A stretch of DNA of 64,000 nucleotides, taken from assembly GCA_965279195.1 (NCBI GenBank), contig CBDIHP010000046.1, positions 62,001-126,000 on the forward strand, given 5' to 3'. Below are positions 26,159 through 34,467 of the stretch, in pieces. Positions within the stretch are counted from its first letter, which is position 1, and every line of letters begins with the position of its first letter. The notes below the pieces were generated by a model. The model was given only the letters and a program-made list of their open reading frames with translations, searched no databases and had not been told where the DNA came from. The translations under genes and the position numbers were made by a program. This DNA comes from CBDIHP01 sp965279195. Lineage in GTDB: Bacteria; Planctomycetota; Planctomycetia; Isosphaerales; Isosphaeraceae.

Positions 26159-28432
26159 TTGCAACGGCTCAGCCCGACGCCCGCTGCGCGTCGTCGTCGT
26201 CGTCTCACCCGATCCTTCGGATTCCGTCCCGTGCTCGCGTTGCTGACGATCCTGCACGCGGGAGGATTGATAGGGCGATCCATCGCGGCGGACTCCGGCT
26301 CGACCGACCGGGCGGAACTGATCGCGGGGGTCCGGGAGGTCGCGGTGCCGGGCTCGCCGGGCCTGCTGGCGGTCTACGCGAAGTCCGCCGGCGTTGTGGT
26401 GACGGGCAAGGCCGACGGAGGGATCGAGGTCCCGGTCGTGGCCTATGGCCAGCTCGGGCGGGGGCGGGTCGTGGCGTTCGCGCACGACGGCTACCTGAAT
26501 GAGGATCAACTCAAGGTCGGCGACACCGCCAGCCTGCTCGGCAACGCGATGAAGTGGGCGGCGGGCGGCAAGGCCCGCCCTCGGATTGGTCTGATCAACG
26601 GCGAGGGCCTGCGGCCGACGTTCGAGGCCCGGGGCGCCGCCGTCGAGCGGCTGTCGCTCGACGATCCATTCCAGGGGTTCGATGCCCTGGTCCTGGTCCC
26701 GGCGCGGCTCACTCCCCAGCAGGGGAGCCGGCTCCGGGCGTATGAGAGGTCGGGCGGCGGTTTGATCGTCGCTGCCACCGCCTGGGCCTGGCGCGGCGCC
26801 GGCAAGCGCCCGATGTCTGAATACCATGGCAACCAGCTCCTGGCTGGCTCCGGCGTGGGCTGGACGGACGGGCTGGTCGAGACGCCCGGGCCGAAGAGGT
26901 TCGAGGTCGGCGAGGCTTCGCCGCTGGTCAACGCGGCGACGGCCCTGGATGCGTTCGCGGTCGGCACCATCTCCGGGCAGGCCGATGCCTCGCGCGCCCT
27001 GGAGAGCATCCGCCACGCACTCTCGGTTCTCCCGCACGGCGACGCCGCGTTCCGGACCGCGGTGCGCAACGCCCTCGCCTCGCGCGCGGTCGCGGATCGC
27101 GCGGTCTCGAAGAAGACGCCCGCCCGCGCGTCCGATCCTGTCCGGCGGATCGCCGTCGGGCTGGACGCGGCACTGGCCGAGTTCTCGCCGGCCGAGGAAA
27201 TCGCCCCGTCGCCGTCCGCCGCCGCATTCCCCGGCGCCGTGCCGGTCGGCGCCAGTCGTGGCGAGCATCAGGTCACGATCGACACCTCGGTCCCCGGCTG
27301 GCACAGCCTCGGGCTCTACGCCGCGCCGGGGGACGAGGTCGTCGTGACTCTGCCCCGGGGGACGACCGGCCTGAACCTCGCGGTCCAGATCGGCAGCCAC
27401 ACCGACCGACTCTGGCACCTGAAATCCTGGCAGCGTTCGCCGAGCGTCATCCGGCGGTTCGCGCTGTCGGGCCCGAGCGTCACGGCCGCGAATGCCCACG
27501 GGGGGCTCATCTACATCGACGTGACCTCGAAATCCCCGGCGCGGACGATCAAGGTCGGGATCAAGAATGCGGTCCAGGCCCCGCTCTACCGCCTGGGCGA
27601 GACGACCCGCGACGCCTGGCACACGGCCCGCCAGCACCCCGCGCCCTGGGCGGAGATCGCCGGGGAGCACCTGATCCTGACCATCCCGTCGTCGGCCGTC
27701 CGCAAGCTCGATGATCCGGAGAAGGTGATGCGGCTCTGGGATGAGATCGTCGCGGCGCAGGACGCCTTCGTGAGCCAGGCCCGCCGGGATCGTGCAGAGC
27801 GGATCGTGGCCGATGTGCAGATCTCGGCCGGTTACATGCATTCCGGCTACCCGATCATGATCCCCGACGACGACAGCGTGCCCCTGCAACTGGATGAGGC
27901 CCGACTGCGTCGCGAGGGCGCGTGGGGTCATTTGCACGAGATCGGCCACAATCACCAGCACCCCGACTGGACCTTCGAGGGGACCGGCGAGGTGACCAAC
28001 AACCTGATCGTCGTTTACATCCAGGACAAGCTCCTCGGGATGCCCTTCGCCGCCGGCCACGACGAGATCAAGAGCCCCGCGACCCGGGCGCGCCGGATCC
28101 GCGAGGCGATGGCCAAGGGCTCGCCCTACTCCCGCTGGGGGGATGATCCGTTCCTGGGACTGATGATGTACATCCAGGTCTACGAGGCATTCGGCCCCGA
28201 GCCCTTCCGAGCGGCGTTCGCGGAATACGCGCGTTTGAAGGACTCTGAGCGGCCGACCTCGGACGACGAGAAGCGGGACCAGTGGCTGGTCCGGCTCTCG
28301 AAGGCCACGGGCAAGGATCTCGGCCCATTCTTCCGCGCATGGGGCGTCTCGACCAGCGAGGCGGCGAGGGCGTCGGTATCGAAACTGCCGGCGTGGATGC
28401 CCGAGGGCCTGGCGGTACCCCGCGTCCCCTGA
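26159..28432 (+). CDS. exported M60-family metallopeptidase with N-terminal amidotransferase-like domain
   Basis: A 757-aa protein starting at TTG (26159); GTG 26231 is an alternative that would shorten the Arg-rich leader. A signal peptide-like segment precedes IAADSGS. Residues ~45-250 look like a ThuA/GATase-type flavodoxin fold (VAYGQLGRGRVVAFAHDGY, FDALVLVPARLTPQQ). Residues ~365-680 are the M60 (enhancin/SslE-like) region: APGDEVVVTLP, QIGSHTDRLW, GGLIYIDV, then the zinc motif H593-E-I-G-H597 followed by FEGTGEVTNN supplying the later Glu. M60 enzymes cut mucin-like glycoproteins, so the target is probably a glycosylated surface or host protein (inference). Confidence 0.85.
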   Translation: MQRLSPTPAARRRRRLTRSFGFRPVLALLTILHAGGLIGRSIAADSGSTDRAELIAGVREVAVPGSPGLLAVYAKSAGVVVTGKADGGIEVPVVAYGQLGRGRVVAFAHDGYLNEDQLKVGDTASLLGNAMKWAAGGKARPRIGLINGEGLRPTFEARGAAVERLSLDDPFQGFDALVLVPARLTPQQGSRLRAYERSGGGLIVAATAWAWRGAGKRPMSEYHGNQLLAGSGVGWTDGLVETPGPKRFEVGEASPLVNAATALDAFAVGTISGQADASRALESIRHALSVLPHGDAAFRTAVRNALASRAVADRAVSKKTPARASDPVRRIAVGLDAALAEFSPAEEIAPSPSAAAFPGAVPVGASRGEHQVTIDTSVPGWHSLGLYAAPGDEVVVTLPRGTTGLNLAVQIGSHTDRLWHLKSWQRSPSVIRRFALSGPSVTAANAHGGLIYIDVTSKSPARTIKVGIKNAVQAPLYRLGETTRDAWHTARQHPAPWAEIAGEHLILTIPSSAVRKLDDPEKVMRLWDEIVAAQDAFVSQARRDRAERIVADVQISAGYMHSGYPIMIPDDDSVPLQLDEARLRREGAWGHLHEIGHNHQHPDWTFEGTGEVTNNLIVVYIQDKLLGMPFAAGHDEIKSPATRARRIREAMAKGSPYSRWGDDPFLGLMMYIQVYEAFGPEPFRAAFAEYARLKDSERPTSDDEKRDQWLVRLSKATGKDLGPFFRAWGVSTSEAARASVSKLPAWMPEGLAVPRVP

Positions 28433-28598
28433 ATCCGCTCCCCTTGCCCCTGCAAGGTTTTGAGGCTTGCTCGGGGGGATCCGCAGCGACTCCGGATCCG
28501 GATCCGTACACGTTGAAGAACGTTTGGGCCACGATCCGGACGCTCCGGATCCGATGCATGAGCGGGGAGCCTGCGTAGATTTTGAGCCTCGTTGGGTT

Positions 28599-28656
28599 GT
28601 CAACGTCGATTGGGGCAGGTAACTTACGTCAACGAGGTTTGTCGTTCTTCGTTGAC
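28599..28656 (+). promoter_or_regulatory. candidate BlaI operator boxes
   Basis: GTCAACG occurs at 28599-28605 and 28628-28634, and its complement CGTTGAC at 28650-28656, just before the blaI-like start at 28667. CCTCGTTG (28587-28594) also mirrors CAACGAGG (28630-28637). BlaI-type repressors usually control their own operon through such dyads. Binding is inferred. Confidence 0.45.
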
Positions 28657-28666
28657 GGAGAGAACG

Positions 28667-29089
28667 ATGCGTAAGGTTCAGATGGTCACCGACCGCGAAC
28701 TCGAGATCCTCAAGATCCTCTGGGCGCGCGGCAAGGCGAGCGTTCGCGAGGTCCAGGACGACCTGAACAAGACGGCCGGGCCGGTGGCATACAGCACCGT
28801 CCAGACCCTGCTCAACATCATGGAAGACAAGAAGGGACTCGTCCGCCACATCGTGGAGGGACGGACCTTCATCTACATCCCCAAGAAGTCGTCCGACCGG
28901 ACGATCCGCGAACTGACGACCCGCTTCGTGGACCGCGTCTTCGACGGCGCCCTCGACCGCGTGCTCGTGGCGTTGCTCGACTCGAAGGCTCCCAGCGCCG
29001 ACGAACTCGACAAGCTCCGCGCGATGATCGACGAGGCTCAGAAGCAATCGACCCAGGCCCCCGGCGAGCCGACCGCCCCGGCCGAGTGA
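28667..29089 (+). CDS. BlaI/MecI/CopY-family transcriptional repressor
   Basis: A 140-aa winged-helix repressor. The family pattern is plain: TDRELEILKILWARGKASVREV, AYSTVQTLLNIMEDKKGLV, EGRTFIYIPKKS, and a C-terminal dimerisation helix region (TTRFVDRVFDGALDRVLVALLD). Such repressors are cleaved or released by a partner M56 sensor protease; exactly such a gene follows 41 bp downstream. Start ATG 28667 has GGAGAG before it. The target is unlikely to be beta-lactamase only; planctomycetes carry many such pairs. Confidence 0.92.
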   Translation: MRKVQMVTDRELEILKILWARGKASVREVQDDLNKTAGPVAYSTVQTLLNIMEDKKGLVRHIVEGRTFIYIPKKSSDRTIRELTTRFVDRVFDGALDRVLVALLDSKAPSADELDKLRAMIDEAQKQSTQAPGEPTAPAE

Positions 29090-29130
29090 GGCTCGGATAG
29101 GCCGTGAGACACTGGCCGGGAGGTCGGTGG

Positions 29131-30627
29131 ATGCTCCACGCGATCGACCGCCTCACCCCGTATCTCCTCGACCTCGGCCTCTCGGCCTCCGCGCTGTTCT
29201 TCCTGATCATCCTCGCGATGGTCCTCTGCCGTCAGCCGACGCGCCGACGGGTGTGGGCCCGGTCCGGGTTGATCAGCTCCCTCCTCCTCCCCGTACTGGT
29301 ATCGCTCAATCCGGGACCGCGACTGGACGTCAGCGTCGCCCTGCGCCCGCTGATCCGGCCCTCGATCGTCGCGTCCGCCCCCGCCATGCTGCCGTGGCCA
29401 TCGTCCGGTTCGACGATGCTGCTCTGGCTGGGCCGCGGCGCGGGCATCGGCTATCTGGTCGGATCGGCCGGGTTCCTCGGCTGGTGGCTGCTCGGCCGCT
29501 GGGGCGTCCGGTTCGTCGTCAACCATTCGGTCCCGCCCAGCGACGAGACGGCCGACGGGTTCGATGCGATCCCGTCGCGCGGGGTCCTCCCTCGCCCCCG
29601 GCTCAGGGTCTCTACCCGGGTCGGGAGGCCGGTCCTGGCGGGCTTCTGGCGGACGACCATCCTGATCCCGCCGACCCTCGACAGGCCCGAGGCGCGGGCC
29701 GGGCTGCTCCTCAGCCTCGAACACGAGCTCGCCCACGCCCGATCCGCCGACCCGTTCTTCCTCTGGATCGGCGGGCTGGCACAGGCGTTGTGGTTCGGCA
29801 TCCCGCCGTTCTGGTGGATCCGCGAGCAGGTGCGGCTCGATCAGGAGTTCCTCGCCGATCGGGAGGCGCTCGGCGATCGGGGCGTCCACGCCTACGCATC
29901 GTCCCTCGTCGAGATGGCCAAGGCCGGCGTCGTCGGCGACGAGCCGGGGGGACTCGACCTGCGCAGGGGGGGGGGGGATGTTGGCCCGCCCTCCGCCGAT
30001 GCCCGGTCGCCCCTCTTCCAGCGGATCCTGATGCTCATCAAGAATCCGTATCCGATCGAGCAGGCACCCCCCCCGGGCCTGGTCTGGTCCGCCGGGCTGG
30101 CGACTCTGGCGCTGACCTGCTCGGCGTCCTTCCTCACGCTGGGATTCCGGGACGACGCCGCGTCCTGGCCCAATCGGGCAGCCGTCGCCCTGGCACCCTT
30201 CCACATGAGACGCCTGGACCTGCCCGCCTCCGGGCCCTCCGCCGAGCCGTTCCGGCTGCGATATCGCCTAGGCGAGGCCTTCACGCTCGATGCGGAGGTC
30301 TTCGCCACGGGGGTCGAGTTGCAGCAGCTCCGGATCCAGGAGCACGCCCTCGGCTCCCTCCAGCGCCTGCCCGACGTCCTGTTCGACGAGCCGGCCTGGC
30401 ACCCGATCCGGATCGTGCGGAGCAACTCCAAGGAATCGGTCTGGGTCGACGGGATCAAGATCGCGGACAGGATCCCGGTGCGAGACCGCACCTCCTGGAT
30501 CTCCCTCCAGGCGCTCCCCGATCGCCCCACGGAGTTCCGCGAGATCCTCGTGCGACCGGTCCAGGCCACGGTGGATCCTCTGGACGATCCCGAGCCGGTC
30601 CCGACCCTGCCGAGGATGCCAAATTGA
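29131..30627 (+). CDS. BlaR1-like M56 membrane metalloprotease sensor
   Basis: A 498-aa protein with N-terminal TM helices (LSASALFFLIILAMVLC and others) and the M56 zinc motif H198-E-L-A-H202 in LLSLEHELAHARSADPF, followed by QEFLADREAL. A further TM segment occurs near residue 320 and the C-terminal ~170 residues lie outside the core, probably as an extracytoplasmic sensor region without a penicillin-binding motif. I chose ATG 29131 because GGGAGG precedes it; a GTG at 29104 is in frame but has a weaker site. A run of ten G lies near 29967-29976, a spot to check for sequencing error, though the frame is intact. It pairs with the repressor upstream. Confidence 0.88.
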   Translation: MLHAIDRLTPYLLDLGLSASALFFLIILAMVLCRQPTRRRVWARSGLISSLLLPVLVSLNPGPRLDVSVALRPLIRPSIVASAPAMLPWPSSGSTMLLWLGRGAGIGYLVGSAGFLGWWLLGRWGVRFVVNHSVPPSDETADGFDAIPSRGVLPRPRLRVSTRVGRPVLAGFWRTTILIPPTLDRPEARAGLLLSLEHELAHARSADPFFLWIGGLAQALWFGIPPFWWIREQVRLDQEFLADREALGDRGVHAYASSLVEMAKAGVVGDEPGGLDLRRGGGDVGPPSADARSPLFQRILMLIKNPYPIEQAPPPGLVWSAGLATLALTCSASFLTLGFRDDAASWPNRAAVALAPFHMRRLDLPASGPSAEPFRLRYRLGEAFTLDAEVFATGVELQQLRIQEHALGSLQRLPDVLFDEPAWHPIRIVRSNSKESVWVDGIKIADRIPVRDRTSWISLQALPDRPTEFREILVRPVQATVDPLDDPEPVPTLPRMPN

Positions 30628-30648
30628 CAGCAGGCCTGATTGGCATCC
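30614..30648 (+). repeat. 9-bp-arm inverted repeat at the end of the M56 gene
   Basis: GGATGCCAA (30614-30622) and TTGGCATCC (30640-30648) are perfect complements with a 17-nt loop, spanning the stop codon. There is no T run. It could form a terminator-like hairpin or be part of the TGCCA/TGGCA dyad set upstream of the Hsp20 genes. Confidence 0.5.
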
Positions 30649-30665
30649 ATACGATCCGTGCCGAC

Positions 30666-30678
30666 TGCCAGATTGGCA
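30666..30678 (+). promoter_or_regulatory. perfect TGCCA-N3-TGGCA dyad upstream of Hsp20 operon
   Basis: TGCCAGATTGGCA is a perfect 5+3+5 dyad. Near copies lie at 30617-30629 (TGCCAAATTGACA), 30633-30645 (GGCCTGATTGGCA) and 30791-30803 (TGCCATTTTGGCT). The clustering before a heat-shock operon points to a transcription-factor site, identity unknown. Confidence 0.5.
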
Positions 30679-30737
30679 CCGGTTGGGACATCGAAACCTC
30701 CATGATTTCATTGATTTGTATGGGGTATGAATTGTTT

Positions 30738-30751
30738 TTAGATCGATCTAA
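30738..30751. promoter_or_regulatory. 14-bp perfect palindrome in AT-rich Hsp20 leader
   Basis: TTAGATCGATCTAA is fully self-complementary. It lies inside an unusually A+T-rich stretch (about 30700-30790) for this genome, 131 bp before the first Hsp20 start. Candidate operator. Confidence 0.4.
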
Positions 30752-30881
30752 GTATTTTAAGAAAAATGCTTTGTGGCATCATTGACTGACTGCCATTTTG
30801 GCTCTTTTTGGTCTTGGTCCGTAGAGTGCATATGTGGTGTCTCGTGGTCCCTGCAACCGCAATCCAACGGGAGGGGAATTC

Positions 30882-31394
30882 ATGAGTGGACTGAACTGGC
30901 AGCGTCATTGGGATCCGTTTCGCGACCTTCAGCGCGAGATGGGGCGGCTCCTGGAGAGTTTCGAGCCGCTCAACGCGCTCCGGATGCAGCGGGGGTATCC
31001 CGCCGTCAACCTGTACGATGCGGGCGACCGCTACGTCCTCATGGCCCAGGTGCCGGGCATGCTGGCCGACGACCTGGACCTCTCGATAACCGGCGACACC
31101 CTCACGATGAAAGGCGAGCGCAAGCGGTCGGACGGGGTCTCGGATGAGACCTACCGCCGCCAGGAACGCCCGTTCGGCAAGTGGAGCCGTGTGGTGACCC
31201 TGCCCGACCGCGTCCATGCGGCGGACGTCTCGGCGAGCTTCGCGGATGGGATCTTGACCGTCGAGCTGCCCAAGGCGGAGGACGCCAAGCCCCGCCAGAT
31301 CGTCGTCTCGGCCCGCCGCGAGGCGGAGAAGCCGGCCGTCGTCGAGGCGGCCTCGTCCCCGAACGCCAGCGTCAGCGAGGAGGTGCGTCCATGA
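30882..31394 (+). CDS. Hsp20 / alpha-crystallin small heat-shock protein (1 of 3)
   Basis: A 170-aa holdase-type chaperone. The alpha-crystallin domain spans ~40-145 (PAVNLYDAGDRYVLMAQVPGM, LTMKGERKR, FGKWSRVVTLPD, FADGILTVELPKAE). The C-terminal tail is Ala/Glu-rich and lacks a plain I-x-I motif, although RQIVV is close. Start ATG 30882 follows GGGAGGGG. Its stop overlaps the start of the next Hsp20 gene (ATGA at 31391-31394), so the two are translationally coupled. Confidence 0.93.
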   Translation: MSGLNWQRHWDPFRDLQREMGRLLESFEPLNALRMQRGYPAVNLYDAGDRYVLMAQVPGMLADDLDLSITGDTLTMKGERKRSDGVSDETYRRQERPFGKWSRVVTLPDRVHAADVSASFADGILTVELPKAEDAKPRQIVVSARREAEKPAVVEAASSPNASVSEEVRP

Positions 31395-31897
31395 GCCTGG
31401 AACATCACCCGATCCGCGTCCTCATCGGCAATGCCCCCTTCGGCCTCATCCCTCAGCAGGTCCGGCCGAACGGCCACGCCAACAGCAACGGCCACGCCCA
31501 ACCGCAGGCGGCCAACCCGTCGCAGGGCAATCCGAACCCGCGTCGGCCGCAGCCGGTCGCCCAGCCCGTGACCCAGACGCCCCCCATCGACATCCACGAG
31601 GAGCCCGAGGGGCTCGTCCTGGAGGCCGACCTTCCGGGCGTGTCCGAGGACCTCGTCACCGTGCAGATTGAGGAGAACGTCCTCACCCTGCATGCCCGGA
31701 ACAAGTCCCGGCTGCCCGAGGGCGTACGGGCGCTCCACGAGGAATTCGCGGTCGCCGACTTCCACCGCTCGTTCATCCTCAGCGACGAGGTGGACCGCGA
31801 CCGGATCTCGGCGGAGCTGAAGAACGGGGTCCTCCGGCTCGTCCTTCCGAAGGCCGAGCGGGTCAAGACCCGTCGTATCGAGATCAAGTCGTCCTGA
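31391..31897 (+). CDS. Hsp20 / alpha-crystallin family protein (2 of 3)
   Basis: A 168-aa protein. Residues 1-62 are a low-complexity Asn/Gln/Pro-rich arm (GHANSNGHAQPQAANPSQG) unlike the usual N-terminal region. Residues ~65-165 are the alpha-crystallin domain (PPIDIHEEPEGLVLEADLPG, VLTLHARNKS, FHRSFILSDEVD, LKNGVLRLVLPKAE) and the end reads TRRIEIKSS, an I-x-I type motif. It may co-assemble with the first Hsp20. A 4-bp overlap couples the two genes. Confidence 0.92.
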   Translation: MSLEHHPIRVLIGNAPFGLIPQQVRPNGHANSNGHAQPQAANPSQGNPNPRRPQPVAQPVTQTPPIDIHEEPEGLVLEADLPGVSEDLVTVQIEENVLTLHARNKSRLPEGVRALHEEFAVADFHRSFILSDEVDRDRISAELKNGVLRLVLPKAERVKTRRIEIKSS

Positions 31898-32049
31898 ACG
31901 GATCGCAGACCGACCGCCCCGGCGGCCGACCCATCGGCCGCCGGGGGCCGACGAATGGCCCTCCAGACACGAATCGAATCCCATCGGACCGCGACGCGGG
32001 GGCGTTGCGATCTGCCCAGCGGGCCTGTTCCCCCGGGAGATGACCCGAG

Positions 32050-32520
32050 ATGATGCGTCCCTCCGTCTGGCGCCGGGAGCTGTCGCCGGCGATCCACTCG
32101 CTCCAGTCCGAATTCAACCGGCTGTTCGAGGAGTTCTGGAACCAGAACGTGACCGTGGCCCCGTCGGGCATGCCGCCGACCGACCTCCAGGAGGCATCGT
32201 GGGTGCCGGCCGTCGACCTCCACGAGACCCCGACCGAGCTGATCCTCCAGGCCGACCTGCCGGGCGTCGATCCCGCGACGATCGACCTGTCCCTGACCGG
32301 CCCGGTCCTCTCCATCCGGGGTGAGAAGACCCTGACCGCCCCGAACCCCGGCGACGTCAAGTTGAGCGAACGGGCCTCGGGCGTGTTCCTCCGCCAGATC
32401 GCCCTGACCGACGAGGTCGACTTCGAGAAGGTGCAGGCCGAGGCCAGGAACGGCGTCCTCACCGTCCGACTCCCCAAGCGCGAGGCTGTCAAGCCGAGGA
32501 CGATCCCCATTTCCACCTGA
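32050..32520 (+). CDS. Hsp20 / alpha-crystallin small heat-shock protein (3 of 3)
   Basis: A 156-aa protein with a helical N-terminal region (IHSLQSEFNRLFEEFWNQN), the alpha-crystallin domain ~50-150 (PAVDLHETPTELILQADLPG, LSIRGEKT, GVFLRQIALTDEVD, ARNGVLTVRLPK) and the C-terminal motif RTIPIST, a good I-x-I oligomerisation motif. It is separated from gene 2 by 152 bp, so it may belong to the same transcript or have its own promoter. Start ATG 32050, directly followed by a second ATG. Confidence 0.93.
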   Translation: MMRPSVWRRELSPAIHSLQSEFNRLFEEFWNQNVTVAPSGMPPTDLQEASWVPAVDLHETPTELILQADLPGVDPATIDLSLTGPVLSIRGEKTLTAPNPGDVKLSERASGVFLRQIALTDEVDFEKVQAEARNGVLTVRLPKREAVKPRTIPIST

Positions 32521-32557
32521 TCCCGAATTGGCTTTGTTCCCCCACTTTTCGAAACGG

Positions 32558-32596
32558 CGACGCCGAGCGTCGGGTCTTCCGACCGTCCCGGCGTCG
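32558..32596. terminator. hairpin after the Hsp20 cluster
   Basis: CGACGCCG (32558-32565) pairs with CGGCGTCG (32589-32596) and TCGG/CCGA pair inside. No T run follows, so termination is only possible. Confidence 0.35.
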
Positions 32597-32726
32597 TCGA
32601 GTCTGACCCGAATCGTCTGCGAAGTTTCACTTTCCGGCGGGTCGGTCTCCCCAAACCGGGGGAGTGTGGTAAATTGGTGCGAGATGGCGATTCCCAATCG
32701 GCAAGGCGGAGCGGAGAGCGCGGCTC

Positions 32727-32912
32727 ATGGAGCTTGAGAAGACCCTCTGTTACGTGGCGATGGGCGTGGCCGGCCTTGTCAGCCTGCTCTTCCTGCTCGA
32801 CCTCACGATCGGCCTGTTCGGCGGCCAGAGCAAGGTGCTGGACATCATGTTCATCCTGGGCGCGGCCTTCGTGCTCTGGCAGGGCTTCGAGACCACGCGA
32901 GAACTTCGCTAA
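32727..32912 (+). CDS. small two-TM membrane protein
   Basis: A 61-aa protein with two hydrophobic helices (VAMGVAGLVSLLFLLDLTIGL and IMFILGAAFVLWQGF) and short charged ends. No family function is known to me. Start ATG 32727 has GGAG motifs in the 20 bases upstream. It sits alone between the Hsp20 cluster and the convergent cobA-hemD gene, ending 12 bp before that gene's end. Codon use is normal, supporting a real gene. Confidence 0.65.
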   Translation: MELEKTLCYVAMGVAGLVSLLFLLDLTIGLFGGQSKVLDIMFILGAAFVLWQGFETTRELR

Positions 32913-32924
32913 GGTCTTGCCCCG

Positions 32925-34448
32925 TCAGGCTTTCGGATTCGTCCGGGTGATGATGGCCCGGACGACGCCGTCCCAGGTGAACGCCTCGGCCTCGGCCGAG
33001 ACGTCCCAGCCCAGCCTCCGCGCAGCCGCCGAGGTCACCGGGCTGATGCTGGCCAGCCGGATCGCACCCGACGCGATCCGTGCCCGGCCGTTTTCCGAGA
33101 TCAGCCCGTGCAGCCGCTCGGTGATCGCCGAGCTGGTCAGGGTGATCCAATCCACCGACCCTTCGTCGATCCGCGCCGCGATCTCCTCCGGCAGGGACTC
33201 GGCGTCGGCGTTCCTGTAGACCGCGACCTGATCGACCTCGGCCACCGCCTTCAATCGATCCTTGAGGATCGTCCGACCCCGGTCCGCGCGGGCCAGCAGG
33301 ATCCGGGAATCGGGTCCGATTCGCGAGAGGAGCTCGTCGGCCAGATCCTCGGAACGGTAGCTTGGCGGGACCAGATCGGCCGTCAAGCGGAAGGACGCCA
33401 GCGCCTCGGCCGTCGCCGGGCCGATCGCGGCCAGCTTCGTCCGTCCCAGGGCCCGGAGGTCGCGCCCGGTCGCGGGTAGCCGGTCGAGGAAGGCCCGCAC
33501 CCCGTTGCCCGACGTGAAGACGAGCCAGTCGTAAGTCGAGATTCGGTCGATGGCTTGGTCGACGGGGGCCCAGTCGTCGATGGGCAGGATCTGTACGGTC
33601 GGGGCCACAAGGACCTCGGCCCCGAGCGCCTCCAGGATCGAGGCCGAGCGGTCGGATTCCCCCTCGGGGCGAGTCACGACGATCCGCTGGCCGAACAGGG
33701 GTAATTTTTCGTACCAACTCTGGATGTCACGCTTTGCGACGATCGGGCCGACCACCAGGAGAGCGGGGGGCCCCAAACCCTTGTAGAGGGCGTCGTCCGG
33801 CAGGTGTTCCAGGGTCGAGGTGATGGTCTGCTGCGCGGGCAACGACCCCCATCGCACGGTCGCGGCCGGGGTGTCGGCGGGCATCCCGTGTCGGATGAGG
33901 GTCCGGCAGATCGCCGCGAGCCGGGTCACACCCATGTAGAAGACGAGCGTGCCGGGGAACTTCGCCAGGGCCGCCCAGTCGAGGCGGCCATTCGGGGATT
34001 CCGGGTCGCCGTGGCCCGTCACGAACGCGACGCCCGAGGCGCAGTCGCGATGTGTGACCGGCAACCCCGCGAAGGCCGTCGCCCCGACGCCCGCCGTGAC
34101 CCCCGGGACCACCTCGAACGGGATCCCCGCCGCCACGAGGGCCTCGACCTCCTCCGCACCCCGACCGAAGACGAACGGATCGCCCCCCTTGAGCCGGACG
34201 ACCGTCTTGCCCGCCGTCGCCCGGTCGATGAGGACGTCCTGGATCTGCTCCTGGGTCAGTTCGCAGTGCCCGATCGACTTACCCGCGCGGACGAATTCGG
34301 CCGAGTTTGGCGCGTGGTCGAGCAGCCGGGCATTGGCGAGGTGGTCATACACCACGACATCGGCGAGCCCGAGGACGTCACGCCCCCGCAAGGTCAGGAG
34401 GCCGGGCGCACCCGGGCCCGCGCCGACGAGGTAGACCTTTCCTGACAT
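32925..34448 (-). CDS. cobA-hemD: bifunctional uroporphyrinogen-III C-methyltransferase / uroporphyrinogen-III synthase
   Basis: A 507-aa fusion. Residues 1-~245 are the SAM-dependent methyltransferase CobA/SumT (VYLVGAGPGAPGLLTLRG, VVVYDHLA, VRLKGGDPFVFGRG, VVPGVTAGVGA, LVFYMGV). Residues ~260-500 are HemD (RIVVTRPEGE, WLVFTSGNGVRAFLDRL, LAAIGPATAEAL, WITLTSSAITERL). It closes the tetrapyrrole ring and starts the branch to siroheme/cobalamin by methylating C2 and C7. Such fusions are known in several phyla. Start ATG 34448 has only a weak ribosome site. It lies downstream of tatC on the same strand with two palindromes in the 134-bp gap. Confidence 0.94.
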   Translation of the reverse strand: MSGKVYLVGAGPGAPGLLTLRGRDVLGLADVVVYDHLANARLLDHAPNSAEFVRAGKSIGHCELTQEQIQDVLIDRATAGKTVVRLKGGDPFVFGRGAEEVEALVAAGIPFEVVPGVTAGVGATAFAGLPVTHRDCASGVAFVTGHGDPESPNGRLDWAALAKFPGTLVFYMGVTRLAAICRTLIRHGMPADTPAATVRWGSLPAQQTITSTLEHLPDDALYKGLGPPALLVVGPIVAKRDIQSWYEKLPLFGQRIVVTRPEGESDRSASILEALGAEVLVAPTVQILPIDDWAPVDQAIDRISTYDWLVFTSGNGVRAFLDRLPATGRDLRALGRTKLAAIGPATAEALASFRLTADLVPPSYRSEDLADELLSRIGPDSRILLARADRGRTILKDRLKAVAEVDQVAVYRNADAESLPEEIAARIDEGSVDWITLTSSAITERLHGLISENGRARIASGAIRLASISPVTSAAARRLGWDVSAEAEAFTWDGVVRAIITRTNPKA

Positions 34449-34467
34449 GGCACCACAACTTTGGACT

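Noticed and set aside
26060..29047. 995-aa minus-strand open frame
   Set aside because: Antisense to the M60 and blaI genes; no recognisable domain.
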